Position numbers and translations under genes: made by a program
NCBI RefSeq assembly: GCF_000834655.1
Contig: NZ_JXQQ01000014.1
Location: 62,001 to 126,000, forward strand
DNA from: Variovorax paradoxus
Lineage (GTDB): Bacteria > Pseudomonadota > Gammaproteobacteria > Burkholderiales > Burkholderiaceae_C
Reading direction: 5' to 3'
Length of the DNA: 64,000 nt
Shown here: in pieces, positions 28,401-35,562 of the stretch
Position numbering within the stretch: position 1 is the stretch's first letter
How the letters are laid out: each line of letters opens with the position of its first letter
Notes under the pieces: generated by a model
The model's input: only the letters and a program-made list of their open reading frames with translations
What the model was told of the DNA's origin: nothing
Database searches by the model: none

Positions 28401-30225
28401 GACCACGAGCAGCATCGGCAGTCTGTCCTCCGGCTTGAGCACGACGGACAGCAATCTCGCGAGCCTCTCGACCTCGACCTCTACGGGCCTGAGCACCGCC
28501 ACGAGCGGTGTCTCGAGCCTGTCCACTGGCTTGAGCACGACCAACAGCAGCGTGAGCAGCCTGTCGACCTCGACCTCTAGCGGCCTCAGCACCGCGACAA
28601 GCAGCATCGGTAGCTTGTCCACCGGCCTGAGCACCACGGACAGCAATCTCGCCAGCCTCTCGACCTCGACCTCCACCGGCCTGAGCACCGCAACGAGCGG
28701 TATCTCCAGCCTGTCCACAGGCCTGAGCACGACCAACAGCAGCATCAGCAGCCTGTCGACATCGACATCGAGCGGATTGAGCACGGCCACCAGCAGCATC
28801 AGCAGCTTGTCAACTTCGACCTCCACGGGCCTGAGCACTGCGACCAGCAGCATCAGCAGCCTGTCGACCGGGCTGAGCACCACGGACAGCAACTTGGCCA
28901 GCCTGTCGACTTCGACGTCCACGGGCCTGAGCACGGCCACGAGCGGCATCTCGAGCCTGTCCACAGGCCTGAGCTCGACCAACAGCAGCGTGAGCAGCCT
29001 GTCCAGTTCGACGTCCACCGGTCTGAGCACCGCGACCAGCAGCATCGGCAGCCTCTCGACCTCCACATCGACGGGTCTGAGCACCGCCACGAGCGGCATC
29101 TCCAGCCTGTCCACGGGCCTGAGCACGACCAACCTGAACGTCAGCAACCTGAGCACGACGGTCAGCACGATCTACAACACCGGCACGAAGTACTTCCACG
29201 CCAACTCGACGGCGGCGGATTCGCAGGCCATCGGCCAGGAGTCGGTGGCGATCGGGCCGCAGTCGGTGTCCAGCGGCGCCAACTCCTTCGCCGCCGGCAA
29301 CGGCGCGAAGGCGACAGCCGACGGTGCGGTGGCCATCGGCTTCGGCGCACAGGCCACGGGGACCGACGCCATCGCGATCGGCTCCGGCGCACTGGCGACC
29401 GGCTCGCAGGCCATCGGCGCCAACGCCCGCTCAGGCAGCGGCGGCGTGGCGCTGGGCGACAACGCGGATGCGGGCGGCACGCCGCTGAGCCAGGCGCAGA
29501 ACGTCTCCAAGGGCACGGCCATCGGCTTCGGTGCGGTGGTGCAGCAAAGCGGCGGTGTCGCGCTGGGTTCCGGCTCGGTGGCGTCGACCGCGGCAGGCGT
29601 GGCCGGCTACGTGCCTGCCAACGCGGCTGCGCAGCAGGCGGCGGCAGTCAACGCCACCACAAGCACGCAGGCTGCGGTGTCGGTGGGTAATGCGGCCAGC
29701 GGACAGTTCCGCCAGATCACCGGCGTGGCAGCGGGCACGGCCGACAGCGACGCCACCAACGTCGCGCAACTGCGGGCCAGCGCCAGCGCGGTGGCCGCGG
29801 GCAGCGTGCAGTACGCGACCAACCCGGACGGCTCGGTCAACTACGGCCAGGTCAACATGGGCAACGGCCAGGCGCCCAACGGCACGCGCATCTCGAACGT
29901 GGCGCCGGGTGTGGCGCCGACGGATGCGGTCAACCTGGGGCAGCTGACGGCCGCACAGAACCAGCTGCAAGGCCAGATCGGCAGCACGCAGCGCATTGCC
30001 TATTCGGGCGTGGCCATGGCCACCGCGATGAGTTCGCTGCCGCAGGCGATGACGCCGGGCAAGACGCTGCTGGCGGTCGGGGTGGGCAACTACTCGGGCT
30101 ACAGCGCGATGGCTGTCGGCTTCTCCTCGCGCTCGGACAACGGCAAGTGGGTCTACAAAGTCAACGGCGGCTACAGCGGCACCAAGTTCAACATCGGCGT
30201 GGGCGTGGGCTATGAGTTCGATTGA
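25414..30225 (+). CDS. Trimeric autotransporter adhesin (YadA-like, type Vc secretion)
   Basis: This 1603-residue surface fibre shows every part of a trimeric autotransporter. An extended signal peptide (MNKNYRSIWNESLGAWVAVAE) comes first, with its hydrophobic core ending at about residue 68 (LGLMSLPAAAGYG). A YadA-type head of repeats such as AIGTGARANGGGATAFGN spans about 180-480. A neck follows (VAAGLVGAASTDAINGSQL, about 488). The stalk of LSTSTSTGLSTATS repeats runs from about 510 to 1240. A second YadA head lies at about 1265-1400 (AIGQESVAIGPQS), with two more necks (ITGVAAGTADSDATNVAQL and ISNVAPGVAPTDAVNLGQL). The C-terminal four-strand anchor (GVAMATAMSSLPQAMTPGK to GVGVGYEFD, about the last 75 residues) forms the outer-membrane pore. 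The stalk has almost no charged residues. It is followed by an OmpR-like regulator gene on the same strand. Confidence 0.96.
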   Translation: MNKNYRSIWNESLGAWVAVAEIFSARGKPAASLCSSSARPARKKFRLAALSSAAFAACLGLMSLPAAAGYGIFINDGTDNGCLWTFDTQGLSPIGLYSGTTAPSAANSGGNNTAGGVYGGANGGVPTNAAIGTADTRCVTTDKSTQTNRALFYGPSSGVGANSLSIGGDLFVNSGNLGLGGGTTTNAMRIGSTATLGGTSGNRALAIGAGTNPTRATGDDAIAIGTSANALSGGAVAVGLNSFASGSNTTAIGTGARANGGGATAFGNNANGAFGNDMAFGTNALAIGDASGLAPSTAFGNSANATGSGSTAFGTIATATGATSAAFGYAATASNTNALALGTNASASGNRSVAVGSGANSSGDFSSAIGRTANASGAGATALGTNANGGASAAAADSIAIGGQSTVVSAATSGVAIGLGANSSVAGSVALGSGATTTATASGKTGGTGTVSNATIGATTFGTFAGANSSAGVVSVGAPGAERRIQNVAAGLVGAASTDAINGSQLYTVASTLSSGISSLSTSTSTGLSTATSSISSLSTSTSTGLSTATSGISSLSTGLSTTNSTVASLSTGLSTSASGIVSLSTSTSTGLSTTNSSVASLSTSTSSGLSTATSGISSLSTSTSTGLSTATSGIGSLSTGLSTTNSGLASLSTSTSTGLSTANSSISSLSTGLSTTNSSVSSLSTSTSTGLSTATSSIGSLSTSTSTGLSTATSGIGSLSTGLSTTNSGLASLSTSTSSGLSTATSSIGSLSTGLSTATSGVSSLSTGLSTTNSSVNSLSTSTSTGLSTAASNIGSLSTGLSTTDSNLASLSTSTSTGLSTATSSVSSLSTSTSTGLSTATSSIGSLSTGLSTTDSSLASLSTSTSTGLSTATSGISSLSTGLSTTNSSVSSLSTSTSIGLSTATSGISSLSTGLSTTNSSVSSLSTSTSTGLSTATSSIGSLSTGLSTTDSNLASLSTSTSTGLSTATSGISSLSTGLSTTNSSVSSLSTGLSTTTSSIGSLSSGLSTTDSNLASLSTSTSTGLSTATSGVSSLSTGLSTTNSSVSSLSTSTSSGLSTATSSIGSLSTGLSTTDSNLASLSTSTSTGLSTATSGISSLSTGLSTTNSSISSLSTSTSSGLSTATSSISSLSTSTSTGLSTATSSISSLSTGLSTTDSNLASLSTSTSTGLSTATSGISSLSTGLSSTNSSVSSLSSSTSTGLSTATSSIGSLSTSTSTGLSTATSGISSLSTGLSTTNLNVSNLSTTVSTIYNTGTKYFHANSTAADSQAIGQESVAIGPQSVSSGANSFAAGNGAKATADGAVAIGFGAQATGTDAIAIGSGALATGSQAIGANARSGSGGVALGDNADAGGTPLSQAQNVSKGTAIGFGAVVQQSGGVALGSGSVASTAAGVAGYVPANAAAQQAAAVNATTSTQAAVSVGNAASGQFRQITGVAAGTADSDATNVAQLRASASAVAAGSVQYATNPDGSVNYGQVNMGNGQAPNGTRISNVAPGVAPTDAVNLGQLTAAQNQLQGQIGSTQRIAYSGVAMATAMSSLPQAMTPGKTLLAVGVGNYSGYSAMAVGFSSRSDNGKWVYKVNGGYSGTKFNIGVGVGYEFD
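26953..29151 (+). repeat. Long tandem repeat array encoding the adhesin stalk
   Basis: About 2.2 kb of tandem, diverged repeats encode roughly 45 stalk units of two lengths: 14 residues (ISSLSTGLSTTNSS type) and 18 residues (VSSLSTSTSTGLSTATSS type). The 18-residue form differs by an inserted STST. The units are imperfect at DNA level with many silent changes, so the array is old or under codon-level divergence. Parts of it are similar enough to recombine, so length variation between strains and assembly collapse are both plausible. Confidence 0.95.
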
Positions 30226-30238
30226 GCACCGGTTCGCA

Positions 30239-30273
30239 CCGCGGGCCGCTGCCGGCGGCGGCAACACCCGCGG
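30239..30273 (+). terminator. Strong GC hairpin between adhesin and regulator genes
   Basis: Arms CCGCGGG (30239-30245) and CCCGCGG (30267-30273) enclose a second GC-rich stem (GCCGC...GGCGGC), starting 13 bases after the adhesin stop. There is no T run. It may protect the adhesin mRNA 3' end or reduce read-through into the regulator gene rather than act as a classical terminator. Confidence 0.4.
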
Positions 30274-30306
30274 CCGCCAGCCAACAGAACGAGGTCGCGC
30301 CACAGG

Positions 30307-31026
30307 ATGACGGAGAGTTCGCGCAGCCCGTTGTCACTGGCACTTCTGGATGAAAAAGATTCGCACTGCGCCGCGGTGCAGGACAGTCTGCGAGCGACCA
30401 ACCACCGGGTGGCCTCGTTTGCCGGCATCGCCGAACTGCTCGCCGCAATGGGCCGTGGGGAGCACTTCGACCTGCTGCTGCTCGCATCGCAAGACGAGCT
30501 GACGCACACCAGCCTGCGCGCAGCATGCGAGGTGCTGGGCCTGGCGATCCTTGTCATTCCGCAAGGCGGCGCCTGGAAGGGCCTGCCCTTGTGGCGCGAG
30601 GAACTGGCGCGTCGGATACCCGCCGTCCTGGAAGGCGGCGCACCTGCGTTGCGGACAACGATGTCCGGGGAGCTGGTGCGGGGCGCCTATCGCCTCGTCG
30701 ATGAATCGAGCGTGGTGTTTCTTCGGGATCGCGAGGTCCGTCTCTCCAGGCAGTCCTTCGCCTTCGCGTCGGCGCTGTTTCAGAACGTCGACCGCGTGCT
30801 GACGCGGGAGTGGCTTTGGAACTCGATCTGGAAGGCGCCAACCGGACGCTCGGTGGGCCGGGTGATCGACGTGTGCGCGGCGGGCGTGCGCAAGAAGCTG
30901 GCGCTCGAGGCCGCGAACGGGTACGTGCTGCGCTCGATCTACGGCACGGGCTACCAGCTCGCGAGCGTTCCGGCGCGGCATGTCCACCCGGCGGGCGAAG
31001 CGCACATGCAGGCGCGTACCCGCTAG
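30307..31026 (+). CDS. OmpR-type regulator with degenerate receiver domain
   Basis: This 239-residue protein has a CheY-like N-terminal domain (LSLALLDEKDSHCAAVQDSL, then HFDLLLLASQDEL) and a C-terminal winged helix of the Trans_reg_C type. The winged helix has VFLRDREVRLSRQSFAFASALF, then VLTREWLWNSIW, SVGRVIDVCAAGVRKKL and VLRSIYGTGYQL. The acidic pair in strand 1 is partly kept (DEKD), but the expected phospho-acceptor Asp after strand 3 is replaced: FDLLLLAS stands where DLVLLD is usual. It is therefore unlikely to be controlled by ordinary phosphorylation. It lies 81 bases after the adhesin gene on the same strand and is a good candidate regulator of it. No histidine kinase is adjacent. 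Its end overlaps the convergent LysR gene by 4 bases. Confidence 0.85.
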   Translation: MTESSRSPLSLALLDEKDSHCAAVQDSLRATNHRVASFAGIAELLAAMGRGEHFDLLLLASQDELTHTSLRAACEVLGLAILVIPQGGAWKGLPLWREELARRIPAVLEGGAPALRTTMSGELVRGAYRLVDESSVVFLRDREVRLSRQSFAFASALFQNVDRVLTREWLWNSIWKAPTGRSVGRVIDVCAAGVRKKLALEAANGYVLRSIYGTGYQLASVPARHVHPAGEAHMQARTR

Positions 31027-31943
31027 CGGCGCGACTTCCCCGTCGCCACGATCGCATCGAGCACCACGCGCAGCGCCTTGTTGACCGGCTTGTCCCGCCG
31101 CATGACGACGGCCAGCGTGCGGTGCATGCGCGGCGCGAGGCGGCTGGTCTTCAGGTCGGGGTGGGCGCCGCGCCCCGTCGTCGCCATGCGCGGCACGATG
31201 CCGTAGCCCAGCCCCGCGGCCACCATCACCTTCATCGCCTCGACGCTGCCCAGTTCCATGACGGGCTGCGGCTGCAGGCCTTCGGCGGCGAACCAGCGGT
31301 CGACCAGCTTGCGCGTGTTGGCCGCGGGCTCGAACAGCACCAGCGGCAACGCAGCCAGATCGGCCGGAGTCACGCGCGCCTTCAGGGGCGCGAGGTCGCT
31401 GCGGCCGATGGCGACGAACTCGTCGTCGAGCACCGGCACGACGCTCAACGAACGGCCCGCAGCGGGCAGCGTGACCAGCGCGAGGTCGATGCTGTTCTCC
31501 TCGACCTTGCGCACATGGTCTTCGGTGTTGCCGGTGCTCACCACGATGCCGAGCGCCGGGAATTCTTCCCGCAGCGCACGCAGCACGGCCGGCAGGAAAT
31601 GCAGGCACGCCGTGGCACCGGTGCCCAGGCGCACCCGGCCCGTCACGCCGCTCGCGTGATCGGCCAGGGCGTCGATGGCGTTGTCCACTGCGGTCTCGAT
31701 GTGGTGCGCATGGCGCAGCAGCTCCATGCCGGCTGGCGTGGCACGGGCGCGCTTGCCGACGCGTTCGATGAGGCGCACCGCAAGCCTGCGCTCGAGCTGG
31801 CGCACCTGCAGGCTGATGGCCGGCTGCGTGAGGCCGAGCCGGTCGGCCGCGGCCGAGAAGCTGCCGGTTTCGATCACCAGGCCGAAGGACTTGAGCTGGT
31901 CCAGGTTGAGCGTCTTTTCCAAAGTATTCCTTATGCCTTGCAT
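31023..31943 (-). CDS. LysR-family transcriptional regulator
   Basis: The protein has 306 residues in the standard LysR layout. The N-terminal winged helix is LNLDQLKSFGLVIETGSFSAAADRLGLTQPAISLQVRQLE when read in segments (residues about 12-53), and the effector-binding domain runs from about 95 to the end (VRLGTGATACLHFLPAVL, LDDEFVAIGRSDLAPL, VMVAAGLGYGIVPRMA). The called ATG gives 11 residues before the helix. A TTG at 31922, with AAGGAA just upstream, would give the more usual short start. It is divergent from the GNAT acetyltransferase gene with about 50 bases between, and so may control it. The effector is unknown. Confidence 0.92.
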   Translation of the reverse strand: MQGIRNTLEKTLNLDQLKSFGLVIETGSFSAAADRLGLTQPAISLQVRQLERRLAVRLIERVGKRARATPAGMELLRHAHHIETAVDNAIDALADHASGVTGRVRLGTGATACLHFLPAVLRALREEFPALGIVVSTGNTEDHVRKVEENSIDLALVTLPAAGRSLSVVPVLDDEFVAIGRSDLAPLKARVTPADLAALPLVLFEPAANTRKLVDRWFAAEGLQPQPVMELGSVEAMKVMVAAGLGYGIVPRMATTGRGAHPDLKTSRLAPRMHRTLAVVMRRDKPVNKALRVVLDAIVATGKSRR

Positions 31944-31992
31944 AGATCATCGAAGCTTCACTTATCGATGGCGGATGGTCAAGATCCGGGGC

Positions 31993-32517
31993 ATGCCTTC
32001 ACAAACCCTCGTTTCCTCCACCATCGACATCCTCGATGCCGCGCCTCGCCACATGGCCGCGGTGCAGGCCATCTACAGCCACTACGTGCAGCACGACCTG
32101 TGCTCCTTCGAGGAAGAAGTGCCCTCCGTCGAGCAGATGCAGGCCCGCCGCACCGAGGTGCTGCGCCGGGGCCTTCCCTACCTCGTCGCGCTGAAGGAAG
32201 GCCAGGTGGTCGGCTACGCCTATGCGAGCCCCTACCGCGCCCGCTCCGCCTACCGCCACACGGTGGAAGACTCGATCTACGTCGCGGAGGGCCTGCACGG
32301 CCACGGCATCGGACGCGCGCTGCTGCAGGCGGTGATCGCGCGTTGCACCGACAGCGGCTTCACGCAGATGGTGGCGGTGGTTGGCAACAGCGCCAACGCC
32401 GGTTCGCAGCGCCTGCACGAAAGCCTCGGCTTCGAGACCGTGGGCGTGCTGCGCAACGTCGGCTTCAAGTTCGGGCAGTGGGTCGATACCGTGCTGATGC
32501 AGCGCGCCCTGCGCTGA
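31993..32517 (+). CDS. GNAT N-acetyltransferase, phosphinothricin acetyltransferase-like
   Basis: This 174-residue GCN5-related acetyltransferase starts IDILDAAPRHMAAVQAIYSHYV and has the acetyl-CoA loop GLHGHGIGRALLQAVI (the Q/R-x-x-G-x-G/A pattern). It then shows MVAVVGNSANAGSQRLHESLGFETVGVLRNVGFKFGQW when read in segments, which closely follows the Pat/MddA group acting on phosphinothricin, methionine sulfoximine or similar amino acids. It probably acetylates the amino group of a toxic amino-acid analogue. An in-frame ATG 6 codons upstream is also possible. It is divergent from the LysR gene, which may regulate it. Confidence 0.88.
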   Translation: MPSQTLVSSTIDILDAAPRHMAAVQAIYSHYVQHDLCSFEEEVPSVEQMQARRTEVLRRGLPYLVALKEGQVVGYAYASPYRARSAYRHTVEDSIYVAEGLHGHGIGRALLQAVIARCTDSGFTQMVAVVGNSANAGSQRLHESLGFETVGVLRNVGFKFGQWVDTVLMQRALR

Positions 32518-32535
32518 GCCCCCGCACCCGGGCGC

Positions 32536-32928
32536 TCAGCCGGCCTCGTCCTCGGACCACTCGGGGCTGTAGCCGCCGAGCGTCGGGTGGTACATCTCGT
32601 CCCCCGAATGCTGGGTGAACTCGACGTTCAGGCGGTCTTCGCGCAGCCCCAGGATCTCGATGCTATCGGCGCACAAGGCTTTCGCAACTTCGAGCCGCAA
32701 CTCGGCAGAGCGGCCTCGGCGGATGTCGCACATGAGCACCGACACCTCGACAGGCTCCCCGTCCACGATGCGCCAGACGCCGCCCTCGCCCACCTCGCGG
32801 ATCGCGACGCTGATGCGGCGGATGTCGACGCTCATCATCTCCGCATAGGTTTCGCAGAGCTTGCGCGCGAGGCGCTTCTTGTCGGCCACTTCATGGCGGC
32901 CGTTCACATCGAGTTGGAGGTATGGCAT
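32536..32928 (-). CDS. Tautomerase superfamily protein
   Basis: The protein has 130 residues starting MPYLQLDVNGRHEVADKKRLA. Pro directly after the initiator Met is the catalytic base of 4-oxalocrotonate tautomerase/MIF-fold enzymes, and the beta-alpha-beta pattern fits (ISVAIREVGEGGVW, then a second half VEVSVLMCDIRRGRSAELR). It is about twice the length of 4-OT monomers, so it is likely a fused double-unit form like MIF or CHMI. The substrate is unknown. A longer frame adds 16 residues, which would bury Pro-1; the start used here has AAGG upstream. It is divergent from an HxlR regulator, which may control it. Confidence 0.78.
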   Translation of the reverse strand: MPYLQLDVNGRHEVADKKRLARKLCETYAEMMSVDIRRISVAIREVGEGGVWRIVDGEPVEVSVLMCDIRRGRSAELRLEVAKALCADSIEILGLREDRLNVEFTQHSGDEMYHPTLGGYSPEWSEDEAG

Positions 32929-33025
32929 GTCCGGCACCTTACGGAAAACCGATTCCCATCGGTCCCGCGCAGGCATTCAGGTTTCGATTTGCCACCGGAA
33001 GACCATCCCCCGTCTAATACGGCCC

Positions 33026-33511
33026 ATGGCCAAGAGACGAAGCCTCAAACAAGACACCTGCCCGATGGCGCGCTCGCTCGACATCGTGGGCGACCAGTGG
33101 TCGCTGCTCATCATCCGCGACGCGTTCGACGGCATGAAGCGCTTCGGCGAATTCCAGCAGAGCTTGGGCGTGGCGAAGAACATCCTTGCGGACCGGCTGA
33201 AAAACCTCGTGCAGGAGGGCGTCCTTGCGCTCGCGCCCGCGTCCGACGGCACGACGTACCAGGCGTACGTTCTCACGCCCAAGGGCAACGGCCTCTTCCC
33301 GGTGGTGGTGGGCTTGAGGCACTGGGGCGAGCAGCACCTATACGGCAAGGGCGAGGCCCACTCGGTGCTGCTGGAGCGCGACAGCGGCAAGCCGGTGCGC
33401 AAGCTCGAGCTGCGCACCCACGACGGCAAGCCGCTCGATGCGGCCGCGACGTACGTCAAGAAGCTGCCTGCGAAGGCAAAGGCAGCGCGAAAGAAAGCCC
33501 CGGCGGGCTGA
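33026..33511 (+). CDS. HxlR-family transcriptional regulator
   Basis: This 161-residue winged-helix regulator has the HxlR signature: CPMARSLDIVGDQWSLLIIRDAF with the conserved Cys at about residue 12, then MKRFGEFQQSLGVAKNILADRL and YVLTPKGNGLFPVV. The C-terminal third is more variable and ends Lys/Ala-rich (KKLPAKAKAARKKAPAG). HxlR proteins often sense electrophiles or quinones through the Cys and control adjacent redox genes. The divergent tautomerase, with about 97 bases between the starts, is the likely target, although that is inference. It converges with the AI-2E permease gene, stops 6 bases apart. Confidence 0.92.
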   Translation: MAKRRSLKQDTCPMARSLDIVGDQWSLLIIRDAFDGMKRFGEFQQSLGVAKNILADRLKNLVQEGVLALAPASDGTTYQAYVLTPKGNGLFPVVVGLRHWGEQHLYGKGEAHSVLLERDSGKPVRKLELRTHDGKPLDAAATYVKKLPAKAKAARKKAPAG

Positions 33512-33517
33512 GCGCGC

Positions 33518-34813
33518 CTACTCGCCCAGCAGCTCGCCGATCGGCTGCAGGTCTTCCACCCGGTCGCAGATGGCCTTGATCACCATCGTGATCGGGATCC
33601 CCAGCAGCAACCCCCAGATGCCCCAGAGCCAGCCCCAGAAGATCACACCCACGAACACCGCCACCGGGTTCATGCGGCTGGTGCGGCTGGTGAGCCAGGG
33701 CATCAGCAGGTTGCCGATGACCGTGTGGATGGCCAGCGACACACCGCCCACCAGGATGCCCATCTGCAGGCTGTTGAACTGCAAGAAGGCCACCAGCCCC
33801 GCAGCCACCAGCACGATCACCGAGCCGATGTAGGGAATGAGGTTGGTCACGGCCGCGATGATTCCCCAGACGGCCGCGTTCTCCACGCCGATGACCCAGA
33901 ACGCGAGGCCGGTCGTCACGCCCACCACCACGCTCACCAGGATCTGCACCAGCAGGTAGCGCTCGATGTTGCGCGTGATGTCGTCCAGCACATGCACCGT
34001 GACCTTCTTCTTCTGCAGGCTCGAGCCGGTAATCTTGATGAGCTTGCGCCGAAAAGTGTCGCCCGAGCACAGCGCGAAATAGGTAAGGAAGGCCACCAGC
34101 GTGAACTGCCCGAGCGCGCTCAGGAGGCCCACCGTGCCGCTGAGCAGGTAGTCGCGCACGTTGAAGCCGGGCCGCTCGATGATGACGCGGGCCACGCCGC
34201 GGCGCGAGGCGACGCGCGCGGAGTTTTCCTCGGCGGCTTTTTCCAGCTGCGCGGCGGCCTGCTGCACGCTTTCGAGCGGCGTCGCGCTGGCGCCCTTGTC
34301 GCGGCGCATGGCCTGCCCGAGCTTCTGCGCGGCGACCGGCAGCGAATCGACCAGTTGCGATGCGTTGCCCGAGAGCGAGTAGCCGGTCCAGCCGATGCCC
34401 CCGAACAAGCCCACCAGGATGAGCGCCGCGCCGATCCAGCGCGGCAGGTGCCAGCGATGCAGCATTTCGACCAGCGGCGAGAGTGCGTAGGTCAGCAGGA
34501 GGCTCAGCATCAACGGAATGAACACCGCCTGGCCCCACTGCAGCGCGAACACGCCGGCCAGCACGGCGAGCACCACCAGCGAGGCACTGCGCACGTCGAC
34601 CGGCATGTGCAGCATCAGGCGCCGGCGCTGGGCGGCAGCGGGCTCCTCCGGTGCGGATGAAGGTGTGGAAGCAGAAGCAGATGGGGAGGCAGGCGCGGGA
34701 GGCGCAGGCGTCCGGGGGGCTTCGGCAGCCGCAGGCGCGGGCGCCGGTTGCGGCTGTGGGGTCTCTGCGGGCGGCAGTTTGTCGGGCGCTGGGGGTTTGT
34801 GTTCGTCGTTCAT
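33518..34813 (-). CDS. AI-2E family transporter (PerM/YdiK-like permease)
   Basis: This 431-residue membrane protein starts with a Pro/Ala-rich cytoplasmic tail (residues 1-65). The family core has about eight membrane segments: [37 protein letters not shown] when read in segments, WIGAALILVGLFGGIGWTGY, VGLLSALGQFTLVAFLTYFAL and IIAAVTNLIPYIGSVIVLVAAGLVAF. The conserved NLIPYIGS and the end GLLLGIPITMVIKAICD are typical. Family members have been linked to autoinducer-2 export or to Na+/H+ exchange, so the substrate should not be assumed. The start overlaps the LytTR regulator stop as ATGA, making it the third gene of the sensor-regulator-permease operon. Confidence 0.9.
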   Translation of the reverse strand: MNDEHKPPAPDKLPPAETPQPQPAPAPAAAEAPRTPAPPAPASPSASASTPSSAPEEPAAAQRRRLMLHMPVDVRSASLVVLAVLAGVFALQWGQAVFIPLMLSLLLTYALSPLVEMLHRWHLPRWIGAALILVGLFGGIGWTGYSLSGNASQLVDSLPVAAQKLGQAMRRDKGASATPLESVQQAAAQLEKAAEENSARVASRRGVARVIIERPGFNVRDYLLSGTVGLLSALGQFTLVAFLTYFALCSGDTFRRKLIKITGSSLQKKKVTVHVLDDITRNIERYLLVQILVSVVVGVTTGLAFWVIGVENAAVWGIIAAVTNLIPYIGSVIVLVAAGLVAFLQFNSLQMGILVGGVSLAIHTVIGNLLMPWLTSRTSRMNPVAVFVGVIFWGWLWGIWGLLLGIPITMVIKAICDRVEDLQPIGELLGE

Positions 34814-35562
34814 CGCGTTTCCTTGAGCACCTCGCGCACGGCGGCGAGTTGGCGCCGCGATACCGCGACGGGTTCGGGAATCGCATCGAGCCGGAGGGCC
34901 CAGCCTTCGGCGTCTTCGCCGTCGTCGTATTTCTCTAGCGCGCGTATTGCCGAGCGCGCCACCAGCGCGTTGCGGTGCACGCGCAGGAAGCGGTTCGGAT
35001 AGCGCTCCTCGAACTCGTTGAGCGAGCCGTCCAGGATGTGGCTGCGCGTGGCAGTGCGCACGGTGAGGTACTTGTATTCGGACTTCAGGTACAGCACCTC
35101 GGACAGCGGCACGCGCTCGGCACGGCCGCGGTCCTGGATCAGCACGGTCTCGGGGGCGGCCGGGGCCGCGGCCTGCAACGCGCGGCGCTCCTTCAGGAAG
35201 CGCTCGGCCTTCTGCAGCGCCTGCTGCAGCCGCTCGGCGCGCACCGGCTTGGTCAGGTAGTCGACCGCGTCGAGCTCGAAGGCGGTGACCGCGTGCGTCG
35301 CATGGGCCGTGACGAACACCACGGCCGGCGCATCGGGCCGGCTGCGCAGCGCGCGCGCCACCTCGATGCCGTCGACGCCGGGCATGTGCACGTCGAGCAG
35401 CACCAGGTCGAGGTCCATCGCGGCCAGGTGCTGCTGCGCCTCCGCGCCTTGCGAGGCCTCGGCCACCACTTCGGCGGCGGGCGAGGTGCAATCGCGCAGC
35501 AGCGTGCGCATGCGCGAACGCGCCAGGGCTTCGTCGTCGACGATCAGGGTCTTGAGGCTCAT
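34810..35562 (-). CDS. LytTR-type response regulator (AlgR-like)
   Basis: The regulator has 250 residues. The receiver domain is intact: acidic pair in LIVDDEALAR, phospho-acceptor Asp in DLVLLDVHMPGVDG, Thr in FVTAHATHA and Lys in DYLTKPVRAERL. A LytTR DNA-binding domain follows from about residue 150 (VLYLKSEYKYLTVRT, FLRVHRNALVARSAI). In Pseudomonas the orthologous AlgR controls alginate, type IV pili and virulence; targets here are unknown. Its start overlaps the sensor kinase stop by 4 bases, and its stop overlaps the permease start, so the three are one transcript. The placement beside argH supports the AlgR-group identity. Confidence 0.94.
   Translation of the reverse strand: MSLKTLIVDDEALARSRMRTLLRDCTSPAAEVVAEASQGAEAQQHLAAMDLDLVLLDVHMPGVDGIEVARALRSRPDAPAVVFVTAHATHAVTAFELDAVDYLTKPVRAERLQQALQKAERFLKERRALQAAAPAAPETVLIQDRGRAERVPLSEVLYLKSEYKYLTVRTATRSHILDGSLNEFEERYPNRFLRVHRNALVARSAIRALEKYDDGEDAEGWALRLDAIPEPVAVSRRQLAAVREVLKETR

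Noticed and set aside
26953..29151. The repeat array as a CRISPR or satellite
   Set aside because: The units are in-frame, diverged and encode a continuous stalk of a known secretion type, with no spacer pattern.
26931..29168. A 745-codon antisense frame across the adhesin stalk repeats (LRPVDRLEMPLVAV type)
   Set aside because: The repeat pattern simply reflects the tandem DNA repeats. No ribosome binding site or homologous protein is known to me.
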